A stretch of DNA of 34,628 bases from an uncultured Eubacteriales bacterium (GCA_949289455.1 CASEOA010000021.1:69282-103909), one strand, 5' to 3'; positions 16,202 through 24,697 are shown, counted from the stretch's first letter. Translations and numbers: made by a program. The notes: generated by a model not told the origin, from the sequence alone.

Positions 16202-16696
16202 AAGTCAAATACTCCCTTTCTTATCAATGCGCTTGTTTCTACATTCTAAATGTGGCTTTGAGGTTGTGCTGTCAGATCGTACCGGCGGGTCTCGGGAGGG
16301 GCCGGTACGCTCGCTGGCGCGGAGCTCTTGAAGTCGCTCTCAGTATACGGGACAATTCGCCCGTGGACAATCGGCAGATGCGCCAAAGGAAACCGGCCAT
16401 TTCAGTCGCAGGAGTCGATTTTTCAAAATCTGAATGAATGCCATTTCACAGATTGCAAATTATGGGCGGCGGCCAGCGATGAAACGGGTTGAAATTTAGT
16501 GAAATGGAGATTTCATATTCTGAGAAAATAGGAATATCGTCTGATTTTGTCGGTTCCGGTTGTTCTACCTTGCATATTGTCAATCTGGAATCCAATTTGA
16601 TACAATCGAGCCACCAGCAGGCAGCGAAGCTCTTGAAGTCGGAGTGTATTCGCGAAAGCGGTAAAGATTTGAGAACGAGAAAAGAGGTTTCAGGTT
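16202..16696. promoter_or_regulatory. Divergent control region of the hexarate island
   Basis: No gene in these 495 bp, which are less GC-rich than their surroundings. CCATTTCA occurs at 16397-16404 and CCATTTCAC at 16441-16449, and the exact reverse complement GTGAAATGG at 16499-16507. The last site is part of a palindrome, TGAAAT-GGAG-ATTTCA (16500-16515). GATTTT-TC-AAAATC (16417-16430) is another inverted repeat. A near-identical 18-bp direct repeat, GCG(G/A)AGCTCTTGAAGTCG, occurs at 16319-16336 and 16624-16641. These look like activator or operator sites for the island's regulator; which site serves which arm is not clear. I find no clear housekeeping promoter for garR and no GG-N10-GC sigma-54 promoter. 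Confidence 0.6.
16577..16606 (+). promoter_or_regulatory. Promoter of permease-garD arm
   Basis: TTGTCA (16577-16582) and TACAAT (16601-16606) are 18 bp apart, about 90 bp before the permease ATG and 70 bp after the nearest CCATTTCAC-type box. Confidence 0.55.
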
Positions 16697-18093
16697 ATGG
16701 ATGAATCTACCCGCATGCTGCTGGGCCTGGCAATCGGCATCATCCTGATGATCGTCCTTGTCAGCAAGACCAAAGTACATACCTTTATTGCATTGCTCCT
16801 GGCTGCCATTGTTACCGGCCTGATCGGCGGGATGCCTGTCAACGATGTGGTGACGGCGGACGGCACCACAGTTACCGGCATCATCAATTCCATTCAAAAC
16901 GGTTTTGGCAACACGTTGAAAAGCACCGGCATCATCATCGGCCTGGGCGTGATGATGGGCGGCATCCTGGAGGCGTCTGGCGGCGCCGAGCGGATGGCCT
17001 ATTCCTTTATCAAGGCCGTCGGCAAGAAGAAGGAGGAGTGGGCTCTGGCCATCACCGGCTGGTTTATCTCCATCCCCGTGTTTGCCGACTCCGCCATCGT
17101 CATCTTTGCCCCTCTGTGTAAGGCCATGTCCCGGGTGACCGGCAAGTCTGTGGTGGGCCTGGCCCTGTCTCTGGCCTGCGGCCTTCAGCTGACCCACTGC
17201 CTGGTGCCCCCTACCCCCGGCCCCCTGACTGCGGCTTCCCCCTGGGTGTGGATGTGGGCCAGATGATCATTGCCGGCGCTCTCATCAGCATCCCCATGCT
17301 CATCGTGGTGATTTTCTACACCAAGTGGATCGGCAAGAAGATCTACCAGATCCCCAACGATCACGGCGGCTTTGACCGCATGGACTACAAGGCCGAGTAC
17401 ATCAAGTCCATGGAGGATCTGGACAAGATGATCGGGCAGAAGGATCTGCCCCCCCTGCTCCCCTCCGTGGCTCCCATCGTGGTGCCCATCCTCCTCATCC
17501 TGGTGAATACCGTCCTGGATTTTGCGGGCATCAGCAACGACGTGATCAGCCTGGTGGGCTCCCCCATTGTGGCCCTGGGCATCGGCACTCTGCTGGCCAT
17601 CTACGGCCTGGTGTGGAAGCGGCCCAACGCCGAAGTCCTCAAGTATATGGATGACGCCATCAAGACCACCGGTATCATCATGCTCATCACCGGCGCCGGC
17701 GGCTCTCTGGGCCAGATCATCAAGGACTCCGGCATCGGCAACGCTCTGGGCGAGATCGTCACCCAGACCCCCCTGCCCGCCGTGCTCATCCCCTTCATCA
17801 TCGCCGCTCTCATGCGCATCGCGCTGGGCTCCGCCACGGTGGCTATCACCACAGCCGCCAACCTGTCCGCGCCTCTGCTGGCCGTGCTCAACGTCAGCCC
17901 CCTGCTGATGGCCGTGTCCTGCTGTGTGGGCGCTATCTCCTTCTCCTACTTCAACGACTCCGGCTTCTGGGTCTTTAACGGCATGTTTGGCCTGACCGAG
18001 ATGAAGGATCAGCTCCGCTGTAAGACTGCGGTGTCCATGATCATGTCTGTGGTCGGTATTGTGGAACTGCTCATTTGCAGCATGTTCATGTAA
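16697..18093 (+). pseudogene. GntP-family permease interrupted by a frameshift
   Basis: A gluconate-permease-family (GntP) symporter, presumably importing glucarate/galactarate here. Residues 1-180 are read in one frame (MDESTRMLLGLAIGIILMI to HCLVPPTPGPLTAAS), and the remainder in another from about 17243 (GVDVGQMIIAGALIS to LLICSMFM). Adding one C to the five-C run at 17238-17242 joins the two into a 465-residue protein of normal family length, reading TAASPLGVDVGQ. Both halves keep the codon use of their neighbours, so the lesion is recent, a sequencing error or a switchable homopolymer. The stop after the first half lies at 17264-17266. It is the first gene of the garD arm. Confidence 0.85.
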
Positions 18094-18121
18094 GCCTGCC
18101 GGCGGTTTGACCTGACAGCCC

Positions 18122-18160
18122 GCGGGGGCGGGACGGTCCTTCCGGCCGGCCCGCCCCCGC
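18122..18160 (+). terminator. GC-rich hairpin between permease and garD
   Basis: An 11-bp perfect stem, GCGGGGGCGGG (18122-18132) with CCCGCCCCCGC (18150-18160), followed by TCCGTTTTG. It may partly terminate or stabilise mRNA between the two genes. Confidence 0.5.
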
Positions 18161-18187
18161 TCCGTTTTGATAAGGGAGACGACGAAC

Positions 18188-19720
18188 ATGACCCGAGAGA
18201 AGGAAACCCGTTTGACCATTCAGATCAAGGATATTGATAATGTGGCGGTGGCCGTGCGCGACCTGCCCGCCGGTACCCGGGTGGAGGGGGGCGTCATCAC
18301 CCTGGACGATATCCCCCAGGCCCACAAGATCGCCCTGACGGACATTCCCCAGGGCGGCGACATCATCCGGCACGGGGTGACGCTGGGCTACGCCAAGGCC
18401 CCCATCCCGGTCGGCAGCTGGATCAACGAGCACATGCTGGATTTGCCGGAGAGCCCCAGTGTGGAAAACCTGCCCTATGGAACCAATATTGTCCCCACGG
18501 AGGACCTGCCCGCCCCGGACCGCACCACCTGGCTGGGCTACCGCAACAAAGTGGGGCCTGCGGGCACCCGGAACCTGCTGGGCATCGTGACCACGGTGCA
18601 GTGTGCCGCCGGTGTGGTGAAGGTGGCGGTGGAGCGCATCAAGCGGGAGCTGCTGCCCAAGTATCCCAACGTGGACGGCGTGGTGGCGGTGACCCACCCT
18701 TACGGCTGCGGCGTGGCCATCAACGCCCCCATGGCCCCCATTCCCATCCGGGCCATCACCAACGTGATCCGTCATCCCAATTTCGGCGGGGAGATCATGG
18801 TGGTGGGGCTGGGCTGCGAAAAGCTGACCTACGACCGCATCCTGCCGCCGGAGGACATCACCCCGGACAACTGCCTGACCCTCCAGGACTGGAAGGGCCA
18901 TGACGCCATGATGGACGCCATCCTGGCCATGGCGGACAAGAAGCTGCAAAACCTGAACCGGCGCCGCCGGGAGGAGCTGCCTCTGAGCGAACTGCTCATC
19001 GGGATGCAGTGCGGCGGCTCGGACGCCTTTTCCGGTATCACCGCCAACCCCAGCGCGGGCTACGCTGCGGACATGCTGGTGCGGGGCGGCGGTACGGTGC
19101 TGTTCAGCGAGGTCACGGAGGTGCGGGACGGCGTACAGATGCTGGCCGCCCGCTGCCCCGACGCCCACACCCGGGACCGGCTGGCCCAGGAGATGAAGTG
19201 GTACGACGACTACCTGGAGGCCGGCGGCGTGGATCGGGACGCCAACCCCACCCCCGGCAACAAGAAGGGCGGTCTGGCCAATATTGTGGAGAAGGCCATG
19301 GGCTCCATCGCCAAGAGCGGCACCAGCCCCATTGTGGAGGTGCTCAGCCCCGCCCAGCAGCCCACCAGACACGGCCTGATCTATGCGGCCACCCCGGCCT
19401 CCGACATCGTCTGCGGCCCCTCCCAGGTGGCCTCCGGCATCGGGCTCCAGGTCTTTATGACCGGCCGGGGCACCCCCTATGGCCTGGACATCGCCCCGGT
19501 CATCAAGGTATGCAGCCGGGACGAGATGAAGGAGCACTGGTTTGACATGATCGACATCTCCGCCGGCGGCGTGGCCACCGGCCGGGCCACCATCGCCCAG
19601 GTGGGAACGGAGATCTTTCACATGATTTTGGACGTGGCCAGCGGGCTCAAGCAGCCCTACAGCGACCAGTATGGCTTCCAAAACGACATGTGCATCTTCA
19701 ACCCGGCCCCCATCACCTGA
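18188..19720 (+). CDS. garD: Galactarate dehydratase
   Basis: UxaA/GarD-family enzyme that dehydrates galactarate (mucate) to 5-keto-4-deoxyglucarate, the same intermediate made by GudD. The 510-residue protein aligns by eye with Escherichia GarD along its whole length: GYRN..G..GTRNLLGIVTTVQC, PYGCGVAINAP, NPNFGGEIMVVGLGCEKL-type sequence, GMQCGGSDAFSGITANP, NPTPGNKKGGLANIVEKA and the C-terminal VFNPAP-like IFNPAPIT. The start is ATG 18188 because AAGGGAG lies 9 bp upstream; an earlier in-frame TTG has no site. Confidence 0.96.
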   Translation: MTREKETRLTIQIKDIDNVAVAVRDLPAGTRVEGGVITLDDIPQAHKIALTDIPQGGDIIRHGVTLGYAKAPIPVGSWINEHMLDLPESPSVENLPYGTNIVPTEDLPAPDRTTWLGYRNKVGPAGTRNLLGIVTTVQCAAGVVKVAVERIKRELLPKYPNVDGVVAVTHPYGCGVAINAPMAPIPIRAITNVIRHPNFGGEIMVVGLGCEKLTYDRILPPEDITPDNCLTLQDWKGHDAMMDAILAMADKKLQNLNRRRREELPLSELLIGMQCGGSDAFSGITANPSAGYAADMLVRGGGTVLFSEVTEVRDGVQMLAARCPDAHTRDRLAQEMKWYDDYLEAGGVDRDANPTPGNKKGGLANIVEKAMGSIAKSGTSPIVEVLSPAQQPTRHGLIYAATPASDIVCGPSQVASGIGLQVFMTGRGTPYGLDIAPVIKVCSRDEMKEHWFDMIDISAGGVATGRATIAQVGTEIFHMILDVASGLKQPYSDQYGFQNDMCIFNPAPIT

Positions 19721-19726
19721 ACAAAA

Positions 19727-19758
19727 GGAAAGGGACAGACCCGCGTCTGTCCCTTTCC
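19727..19758. terminator. Shared terminator of garD and regulator
   Basis: A perfect 14-bp stem (19727-19740 with 19745-19758) and 4-nt loop between two convergent genes. The minus direction has a following TTTTG. Confidence 0.8.
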
Positions 19759-19762
19759 CGGT

Positions 19763-21682
19763 TCAATAGGAAAAATCCTGCCCAACGCCGTATTTTTTCA
19801 TGTAACGCCACAGAGTGGTCTTGCTGATGCCCAGTTCGTCGGCCACCTTCTGCCGGTTGCCGCCGTGGCGCTGGAGCAGCTCGGCCAGCTGAACGGCCTT
19901 GGGGTCCTTCACCAGCACCACCTGCTGGGTGGCCGGTTCCATATGGGGCGCCAGCTGCTCCACCTGACGGCGGAGGAATACCTCGTCGATCCTGTGCCGC
20001 TCCGCGGTGAGCACCGTGCGCTCACAGACATTGCGCAGTTGGTCCAAATTGCCGGGCCAGTCGTAGTTCCGCAGATATTCCCGGGCGCCCTGGGTTAGGG
20101 TCACATACCGCTTGTATTTTTCCTGGGCTTCTTTCAAATAGTAATCCACCCAGGGCAGGATATCGTCTCTGCGCTGGCGGAGCGGCGGCAATGCAATGGA
20201 GAGCACGTTGAGGGCGTAGTACAGGTCGCTGCGGAAGGTCCCCTGTTCCACGCAGGCCATCAGGTTCGCATGGGTGGAGGCGATGATACGCACTTCGGAA
20301 GTGATGGGGCGGTTGGTCCCGTTGCGCAGCAGTCTGCCCCGCAGAAGCTGAAAGACCTTGAACTGGATCTCGGGAGGAAGCGTATCAATGTGGGTTAAAA
20401 ACAGCGTGCCGTTCTGGGCCGCCTCGGCAAGGCCGGCGGGACTGTCCGTGCGGGTGTAATAATTGCCAAACAGCATGGTGTCCAGCGCCTCCGCGTTATA
20501 GGCGGCGCAGTCCACGTTGATAAAGGTGTTGGCGCAGGAGAGACTCTCGTTGTGGAGACACTGGGCCATCATGGTGGCCCATGTGCCCGGCTCTCCTGAG
20601 ATCAGGATGGGCGCGGAGAAGCGGGCAAGCTGCCGGGCCCGGCTGACCAGCTTTTTCATCTGAGGGTCCTCCACCGGCAGATGGTCGAACCGGTAGCGTG
20701 CCACAAAGCCCCGCTGGTACAGCTCCCGCCGCAGTTCGCTGCTGATCTCGGTGATGCGCTGGCCCTCCTGGAAGGTGAGGATGGCTCCTCGGATCTGGTC
20801 CTCAATCAGGATGGGCGCGGCGTTGACCATGACCGCCCTGTTTTCAATGGGCACCAGCAGGGCGTAGCTCTCCTTGCCCTCCTCCAGGGCCCTCCGCAGG
20901 ACCTCGCCTCCCAGTTGGGGCAGCACGGCCTCCACCGGGCGGTCCAAAAGCTGGGCGGGCAGGAGATTCAGCAGGTTATACACCACCCGGTTGCTCCGCC
21001 GGATGATCCCCTGGGCGTCCACCTGCAAAATACCGCTGAAGGTAAAATCCAGCATGGTGTTCATCTCGGCGCTGTTGCGCTTTTCCAGATCAATGGCATA
21101 GGCCACCCGCTGGGCGGTGGAGAAGGCGGTGCGCAGGCTTTCCAGCCCGAAGGAGAGAAGGCTGTGGGGCACGCCCAACTCGTCGGCCCGGGCGCTGGCA
21201 ATATCGCCGCCGATAATGGCCTGGCAGCCCTCCAGAACGGCACGGTCGGTGAGGTTGGAGAGCATCTGGGCGGTGTCTGAGGTGCTGCTGGCCGGGATTA
21301 AGTAGCGCACCATTTCCACGTCAAACAGCTCGTCAAAGCGGGAGGTATCTGTGAACATATTTTCAAAGCCGATCAGGCCGATTTTGGGGTGCATGAGTCC
21401 GGTCTCCCGCACCAACTGCCGGATCAGCAGGCCCAGCTCCTGTGCTGTAACCAGGATGCCCACCACCGGCACCTTGACGCTCTGCTTGATGAGGGCGGCG
21501 TGAAGCCCCCGGGCCACGATCAGCTCACAGCCCTGCTCCTCCAGCTCTTTTGCTCGTATACAAACGTTCTGTGTTTGGACATACTCAATGCACATGGGGT
21601 CCAGGTAGTGATAGCTGCCAATCAGTTCTTCAGAGATTGCCTGCATTTCCTGCCTGGGGAGCAGCACCGCTGTTTTGGCCAT
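19763..21682 (-). CDS. PrpR-type regulator with degenerate sigma-54 AAA+ domain
   Basis: A 639-residue regulator. An N-terminal PrpR_N-like sensor (about 1-190) is followed by a PAS domain (about 205-310), a sigma-54-activator-type AAA+ domain (about 330-560) and a Fis-type helix-turn-helix (GGNRQKVADELGISKTTLWR). The AAA+ domain has lost key parts: Walker A reads GEPGTWATMM without lysine (363-372), the GAFTGA loop is missing (FGNYYTRTDSPAG, about 405-417), Walker B reads LFLTHID instead of LFLDEI, and the finger motif reads RSDLYYALNV with Ala for Arg. It should bind DNA and a small ligand but not remodel sigma-54 polymerase. ATG 21682 has GGAGGTG 9 bp upstream. Likely control of the hexarate genes is inferred from position. 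Confidence 0.9.
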   Translation of the reverse strand: MAKTAVLLPRQEMQAISEELIGSYHYLDPMCIEYVQTQNVCIRAKELEEQGCELIVARGLHAALIKQSVKVPVVGILVTAQELGLLIRQLVRETGLMHPKIGLIGFENMFTDTSRFDELFDVEMVRYLIPASSTSDTAQMLSNLTDRAVLEGCQAIIGGDIASARADELGVPHSLLSFGLESLRTAFSTAQRVAYAIDLEKRNSAEMNTMLDFTFSGILQVDAQGIIRRSNRVVYNLLNLLPAQLLDRPVEAVLPQLGGEVLRRALEEGKESYALLVPIENRAVMVNAAPILIEDQIRGAILTFQEGQRITEISSELRRELYQRGFVARYRFDHLPVEDPQMKKLVSRARQLARFSAPILISGEPGTWATMMAQCLHNESLSCANTFINVDCAAYNAEALDTMLFGNYYTRTDSPAGLAEAAQNGTLFLTHIDTLPPEIQFKVFQLLRGRLLRNGTNRPITSEVRIIASTHANLMACVEQGTFRSDLYYALNVLSIALPPLRQRRDDILPWVDYYLKEAQEKYKRYVTLTQGAREYLRNYDWPGNLDQLRNVCERTVLTAERHRIDEVFLRRQVEQLAPHMEPATQQVVLVKDPKAVQLAELLQRHGGNRQKVADELGISKTTLWRYMKKYGVGQDFSY

Positions 21683-21700
21683 GGCGCGTTTCACCTCCGC

Positions 21701-21748
21701 ATTTCATCTTTTGAAATCAATGTAACATATCTTGTAGAATCCTGTCAA
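21701..21748. promoter_or_regulatory. Divergent promoters with an ATTTCA/TGAAAT palindrome
   Basis: Plus strand: TTGAAA (21711-21716) and TAGAAT (21735-21740), 18 bp apart, for the PPC gene. Minus strand: TTGACA (21743-21748) and TTACAT (21720-21725), 17 bp apart, for the regulator. ATTTCA-N5-TGAAAT (21701-21717) covers the plus -35 box and the start of the regulator transcript; its half-site also occurs in the 16397-16515 control region. Confidence 0.5.
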
Positions 21749-21770
21749 TCCGGAAAGGGGACATGTAACG

Positions 21771-22247
21771 ATGGAATATCGTGTGTATGGAAATGACCTT
21801 GTGATCCGCATCGAGCGGGGCGAGGAGATCCTGGAGAGCCTTCAGACCGTTTGCAGGCGGGAGGGCATCACCCTGGGCTCGGTCAGCGGCCTGGGAGCTG
21901 TAGGGGAGGCCACTCTGGGGGTGTTCAACCGGGATACCTTTGCCTATGAGCAGCAGACCTTTACCGGCGACCTGGAGATCGCCGCCTGCGGCGGCAGTGT
22001 CTCCACCATGGAGGGGAAAATCTACCTGCATCTGCACATGGTGGTGAGCAACGTGACAAAGGGGATTTGCCACGGCGGGCACCTCAGCCGAGGGGTGGTC
22101 AGCCTCACCGGTGAGTTCCTCCTCCACAAAATCGACGGCCAGGTGGAGCGAGCCTACTCGCCGGAAGTGGGTCTGAATCTGTTCCGGTTTTTAGAGGACG
22201 GCGAAGATAGAGACAGCCAGGCGGCGGAACAGGAGGAGAGAGCATGA
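21771..22247 (+). CDS. PPC/DUF296 domain protein
   Basis: A 158-residue stand-alone PPC (DUF296) protein. The features visible are LGSVSGLGAVGEATLGVFN, LEIAACGGSVSTMEG and the metal-type histidines in LHLHMVV and GGHL, typical of the bacterial trimeric PPC fold. In plants this domain joins AT-hooks; bacterial single-domain proteins have no settled function, and DNA binding is uncertain. It overlaps the aldo/keto reductase start by 4 bp (ATGA), so the pair is cotranslated. It is transcribed divergently from the hexarate regulator. Confidence 0.86.
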   Translation: MEYRVYGNDLVIRIERGEEILESLQTVCRREGITLGSVSGLGAVGEATLGVFNRDTFAYEQQTFTGDLEIAACGGSVSTMEGKIYLHLHMVVSNVTKGICHGGHLSRGVVSLTGEFLLHKIDGQVERAYSPEVGLNLFRFLEDGEDRDSQAAEQEERA

Positions 22248-23095
22248 AAACCATTCGTTTGCCTGATGGAACTCAACTGCCCGGCGTGGGGCAGGGAACC
22301 TGGTACCTGGGAGAGCGGCCTGGCACCCGGGCCAGTGAGCTTGAGGCGCTGCGCTGGGGTATCCAGAACGGGCTGACCCTGATTGACACCGCTGAAATGT
22401 ACGGGGACGGGGCCGCGGAGGAGCTGGTGGGGGAGGCCATTGCCCCCTTCCCACGGGAGAACCTGTTCCTGGTGAGCAAGGTCTACCCGTGGAATGCGGG
22501 CAGAGGCGGTATTTTCCGGGCCTGTCAGGCCAGTCTGAACCGCCTGGGTACCGATTATCTGGATCTGTATCTGCTCCATTGGCGGGGCGGCGTCCCTCTG
22601 GGGGAGACGGTGGCCTGCATGGAGGAACTGAAGAAAGAGGGAAAGATCCGCCGCTGGGGCGTGTCCAACTTTGATCTGGAGGATATGCGGGAGCTGTTCC
22701 GGGCGGAGCAGGGGAAGAACTGCGCCGTGGTTCAGGACCTGTACCATCTGGGCAGCCGAGGGGTGGATTACGACCTGCTCCCCTTCCTGCGGGAGCGGGG
22801 CATTCCCCTGATGGCCTATAGCCCTCTGGCCCAGGCCGGGCGGCTGCGGCGGAGCCTGCTGGAAAGCGAGACGGTCCAGACGGTAGCCCGGCGGCACGGC
22901 GTTACGTCGGTGCAGGTTTTACTGGCCTTTGTGCTGGCCCAGGAGGGGGTGTTCGCCATCCCCCGGACCGGCAGGGTGGGCCATGTCCGGGAAAATCGGG
23001 CTGCTGCGGACATCTGCCTTTCCCCGGAGGATCTGGCGCTGCTGAATGGGGCTTTTCCAGCACCTGCCCACAAAGTCCGGCTGGATATGATCTGA
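22244..23095 (+). CDS. Aldo/keto reductase
   Basis: A 283-residue NADPH-dependent AKR-superfamily (beta/alpha)8 barrel. The catalytic tetrad is visible: Asp in DTAEMYGDG, Tyr in the same motif, Lys in LVSKVYPW and His in LLHWRGG; AIPRTGRVGHVREN near the C-terminus is the cofactor phosphate loop. The size and sequence fit bacterial 2,5-didehydrogluconate reductase-like proteins. The substrate is unknown; proximity to sugar-acid genes could mean a sugar-related carbonyl, but it is in a separate transcription unit. Confidence 0.93.
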   Translation: MKTIRLPDGTQLPGVGQGTWYLGERPGTRASELEALRWGIQNGLTLIDTAEMYGDGAAEELVGEAIAPFPRENLFLVSKVYPWNAGRGGIFRACQASLNRLGTDYLDLYLLHWRGGVPLGETVACMEELKKEGKIRRWGVSNFDLEDMRELFRAEQGKNCAVVQDLYHLGSRGVDYDLLPFLRERGIPLMAYSPLAQAGRLRRSLLESETVQTVARRHGVTSVQVLLAFVLAQEGVFAIPRTGRVGHVRENRAAADICLSPEDLALLNGAFPAPAHKVRLDMI

Positions 23096-23265
23096 CGGCC
23101 TGCATGGAAGGAAACGCTTGTGGAAGAAGGGCTGATTTTTGCATGGTCTGACAGGAGAAATGAGCGTCTCCTGGGGCAGAACCTGGTACATCGTGTCTGA
23201 CGGCGGCTTTATCCTGGAGCCGTAAGCCCGCCGGCTCGGCTCTGTGAGCCTTTCCGGGCAAAAGC

Positions 23266-23293
23266 TTGACGCTGTGCGGTTTGTGGGTATAAA
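23266..23293 (+). promoter_or_regulatory. Promoter of PNPOx-like gene
   Basis: TTGACG (23266-23271) and TATAAA (23288-23293) are 16 bp apart, 26 bp before the ATG. The 170 bp before it, after the aldo/keto reductase, show no convincing gene. Confidence 0.6.
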
Positions 23294-23319
23294 ATGGAGA
23301 AAAATGAGGAGGGGTTTCC

Positions 23320-23712
23320 ATGGAAGAAGTCTATCGGTTCTTGAAAGCCTGCGGCACCTATTATCTGGCCACTATGGACGGAGACCAGCCCAGGGTGCGT
23401 CCCTTTGGCACCGTGGATCTCTACAACGGTCAGCTCACCATCCAGACCGGCCGAAAGAAGGATGTGGCCCGGCAGATGCTGGCCGACCCCAAGGTGGAGC
23501 TCTGCGCCTTTGACGGGGAGCGCTGGCTGCGGGTGGCAGCCAAAGCTGTGGAGGTGCCGGAAGTGGCGGCCCAGGCTCACATGCTGGAGGCATATCCCAA
23601 TCTCCGGAACGCATACGCCCCTGGCGATGGCAATACCATGATCTTTGCTCTTACCCAGGTCACCGCCACCTTCTCCTCCTTCACCGAGCCCAGCCGCACT
23701 GTCACATTCTGA
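23320..23712 (+). CDS. PNPOx-like FMN-binding split-barrel protein
   Basis: A 130-residue pyridoxamine-5'-phosphate-oxidase-fold protein. YYLATMDGDQPRVRPFGTVDLYNGQLTIQTGRKKDVARQM shows the FMN phosphate-binding pattern of the small stand-alone family common in Clostridia. It likely binds FMN or F420-like cofactor as a dimer in the cytoplasm. It is too short to be true PdxH. GAGGAGGGG precedes the ATG. It is monocistronic, with its own promoter and terminator. Confidence 0.88.
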   Translation: MEEVYRFLKACGTYYLATMDGDQPRVRPFGTVDLYNGQLTIQTGRKKDVARQMLADPKVELCAFDGERWLRVAAKAVEVPEVAAQAHMLEAYPNLRNAYAPGDGNTMIFALTQVTATFSSFTEPSRTVTF

Positions 23713-23724
23713 GCTGCTCTGACG

Positions 23725-23760
23725 AAGGGCCTGTTGCAAAATAACGCAGCAGGCCCTTTT
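23725..23760 (+). terminator. Terminator of PNPOx-like gene
   Basis: Stem AAGGGCCTGTTGC (23725-23737) with GCAGCAGGCCCTT (23746-23758), one G-U pair, continuing into TTTTC. Confidence 0.82.
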
Positions 23761-23790
23761 CATCTGTCTGTCGGGGCGCATGCCTTTCGG

Positions 23791-23819
23791 TTGCCAGGGG
23801 CAGAGGGGTATGGTATGAT
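23791..23819 (+). promoter_or_regulatory. Promoter of DUF2200-editing protein operon
   Basis: TTGCCA (23791-23796) and TATGAT (23814-23819) are 17 bp apart, 29 bp before the DUF2200 ATG. Confidence 0.65.
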
Positions 23820-23848
23820 GAAGCTATCTAGTTCCGGGAGGTGTCCCT

Positions 23849-24199
23849 ATGCCACGCGCCGATGTAAGTCAGATGCCCTTTGCAAAACTTTACCCTCTTC
23901 TGGTGAGCAAGGCGGAGAAAAAAGGCCGCAGCAGGGAGGAGGTGGACCAGGTCACAGCCTGGCTCACCGGATACACGGCGGAGGAAATCGCCCGGTTGGA
24001 GCAGTCCCAGATTAGCTACGGCGACTTTTTCAGGGAGGCCCCCGCCATGAACCCCAACCGCATGCGCATCACCGGAAAGGTGTGCGGCGTCAGGGTGGAA
24101 GAGATTGAAGACCCCCTTATGCGGGAATTCCGGTATCTGGATAAGCTGGTGGACGAATTGGCCAAGGGGAAGGCCATGGAGCGGATTCTGAGAAAGTAG
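23849..24199 (+). CDS. DUF2200 family protein
   Basis: A 116-residue soluble protein matching DUF2200 in pattern: [39 protein letters not shown], then [41 protein letters not shown] (read as separate conserved blocks). The family is of unknown function. GGGAGGTG lies 7 bp upstream of the ATG. It is 9 bp upstream of the tRNA editing gene and probably cotranscribed. Confidence 0.85.
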   Translation: MPRADVSQMPFAKLYPLLVSKAEKKGRSREEVDQVTAWLTGYTAEEIARLEQSQISYGDFFREAPAMNPNRMRITGKVCGVRVEEIEDPLMREFRYLDKLVDELAKGKAMERILRK

Positions 24200-24208
24200 G
24201 GGAAGGCC

Positions 24209-24697
24209 ATGAATAAACAGGAGATCTACGCCCTTTTGGAGAGCGGCCGGATCTGGCACGAGGTGACGGAGCACCCGGCGGTTTACAATATGGCGGAGGT
24301 GGCCCAGATCCCACTGCCTTACCCCCAGGCCGACGCAAAAAATCTCTTTGTCCGGGACGACAAGAAGCGGAGCTACTACCTCATCACGGTCAAAGGGGAC
24401 AAGCGGGTGGACCTGAAGGCATTCCGGCAGCAAAACCATACCCGCCCCTTGAGCTTTGCTTCAGCGGATGATTTGATGAAACACCTGGGCCTGATCCCTG
24501 GGGCGGTAACCCCTCTGGGGCTGCTGAACGACAAAGAGGGTCGGGTGATGTTTTGGCTGGACCGGGCCTTCCTGAATCCCCCCGGCCTCATCGGGGTGCA
24601 CCCCAATGATAATACCGCCACTGTGTGGCTCAAGACGGAGGACCTGCTCCAGATTCTGCGGGGGAACGGGATTCAGATTACACTGTTTAACGCCTAG
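24209..24697 (+). CDS. Prolyl-tRNA editing protein, ProXp/YbaK family
   Basis: A 162-residue INS-like trans-editing domain. The motifs are TEHPAVYNMAEVAQI, AKNLFVRDDKKRSYYLITVKGD (with the conserved Lys), GAVTPLGLLND and IGVHPNDNTATVWL, matching the prolyl-tRNA-synthetase-associated ProXp-ala (PrdX) group that hydrolyses Ala-tRNA(Pro). That group corrects mischarging when the main synthetase lacks an editing domain. Ala specificity is inferred from the sequence pattern, not tested. alaS lies 2.5 kb downstream. Confidence 0.9.
   Translation: MNKQEIYALLESGRIWHEVTEHPAVYNMAEVAQIPLPYPQADAKNLFVRDDKKRSYYLITVKGDKRVDLKAFRQQNHTRPLSFASADDLMKHLGLIPGAVTPLGLLNDKEGRVMFWLDRAFLNPPGLIGVHPNDNTATVWLKTEDLLQILRGNGIQITLFNA

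Noticed and set aside
16202-16696. Sigma-54 promoter for the hexarate genes
   Set aside because: I scanned both strands for GG-N10-GC with TTGC and found none with correct spacing. A sigma-70-type promoter fits better.
23160-23225. 21-codon frame (MSVSWGRTWYIV...) after AGGAG
   Set aside because: AGGAG is only 2 bp from the ATG, too close, and there is no supporting context.
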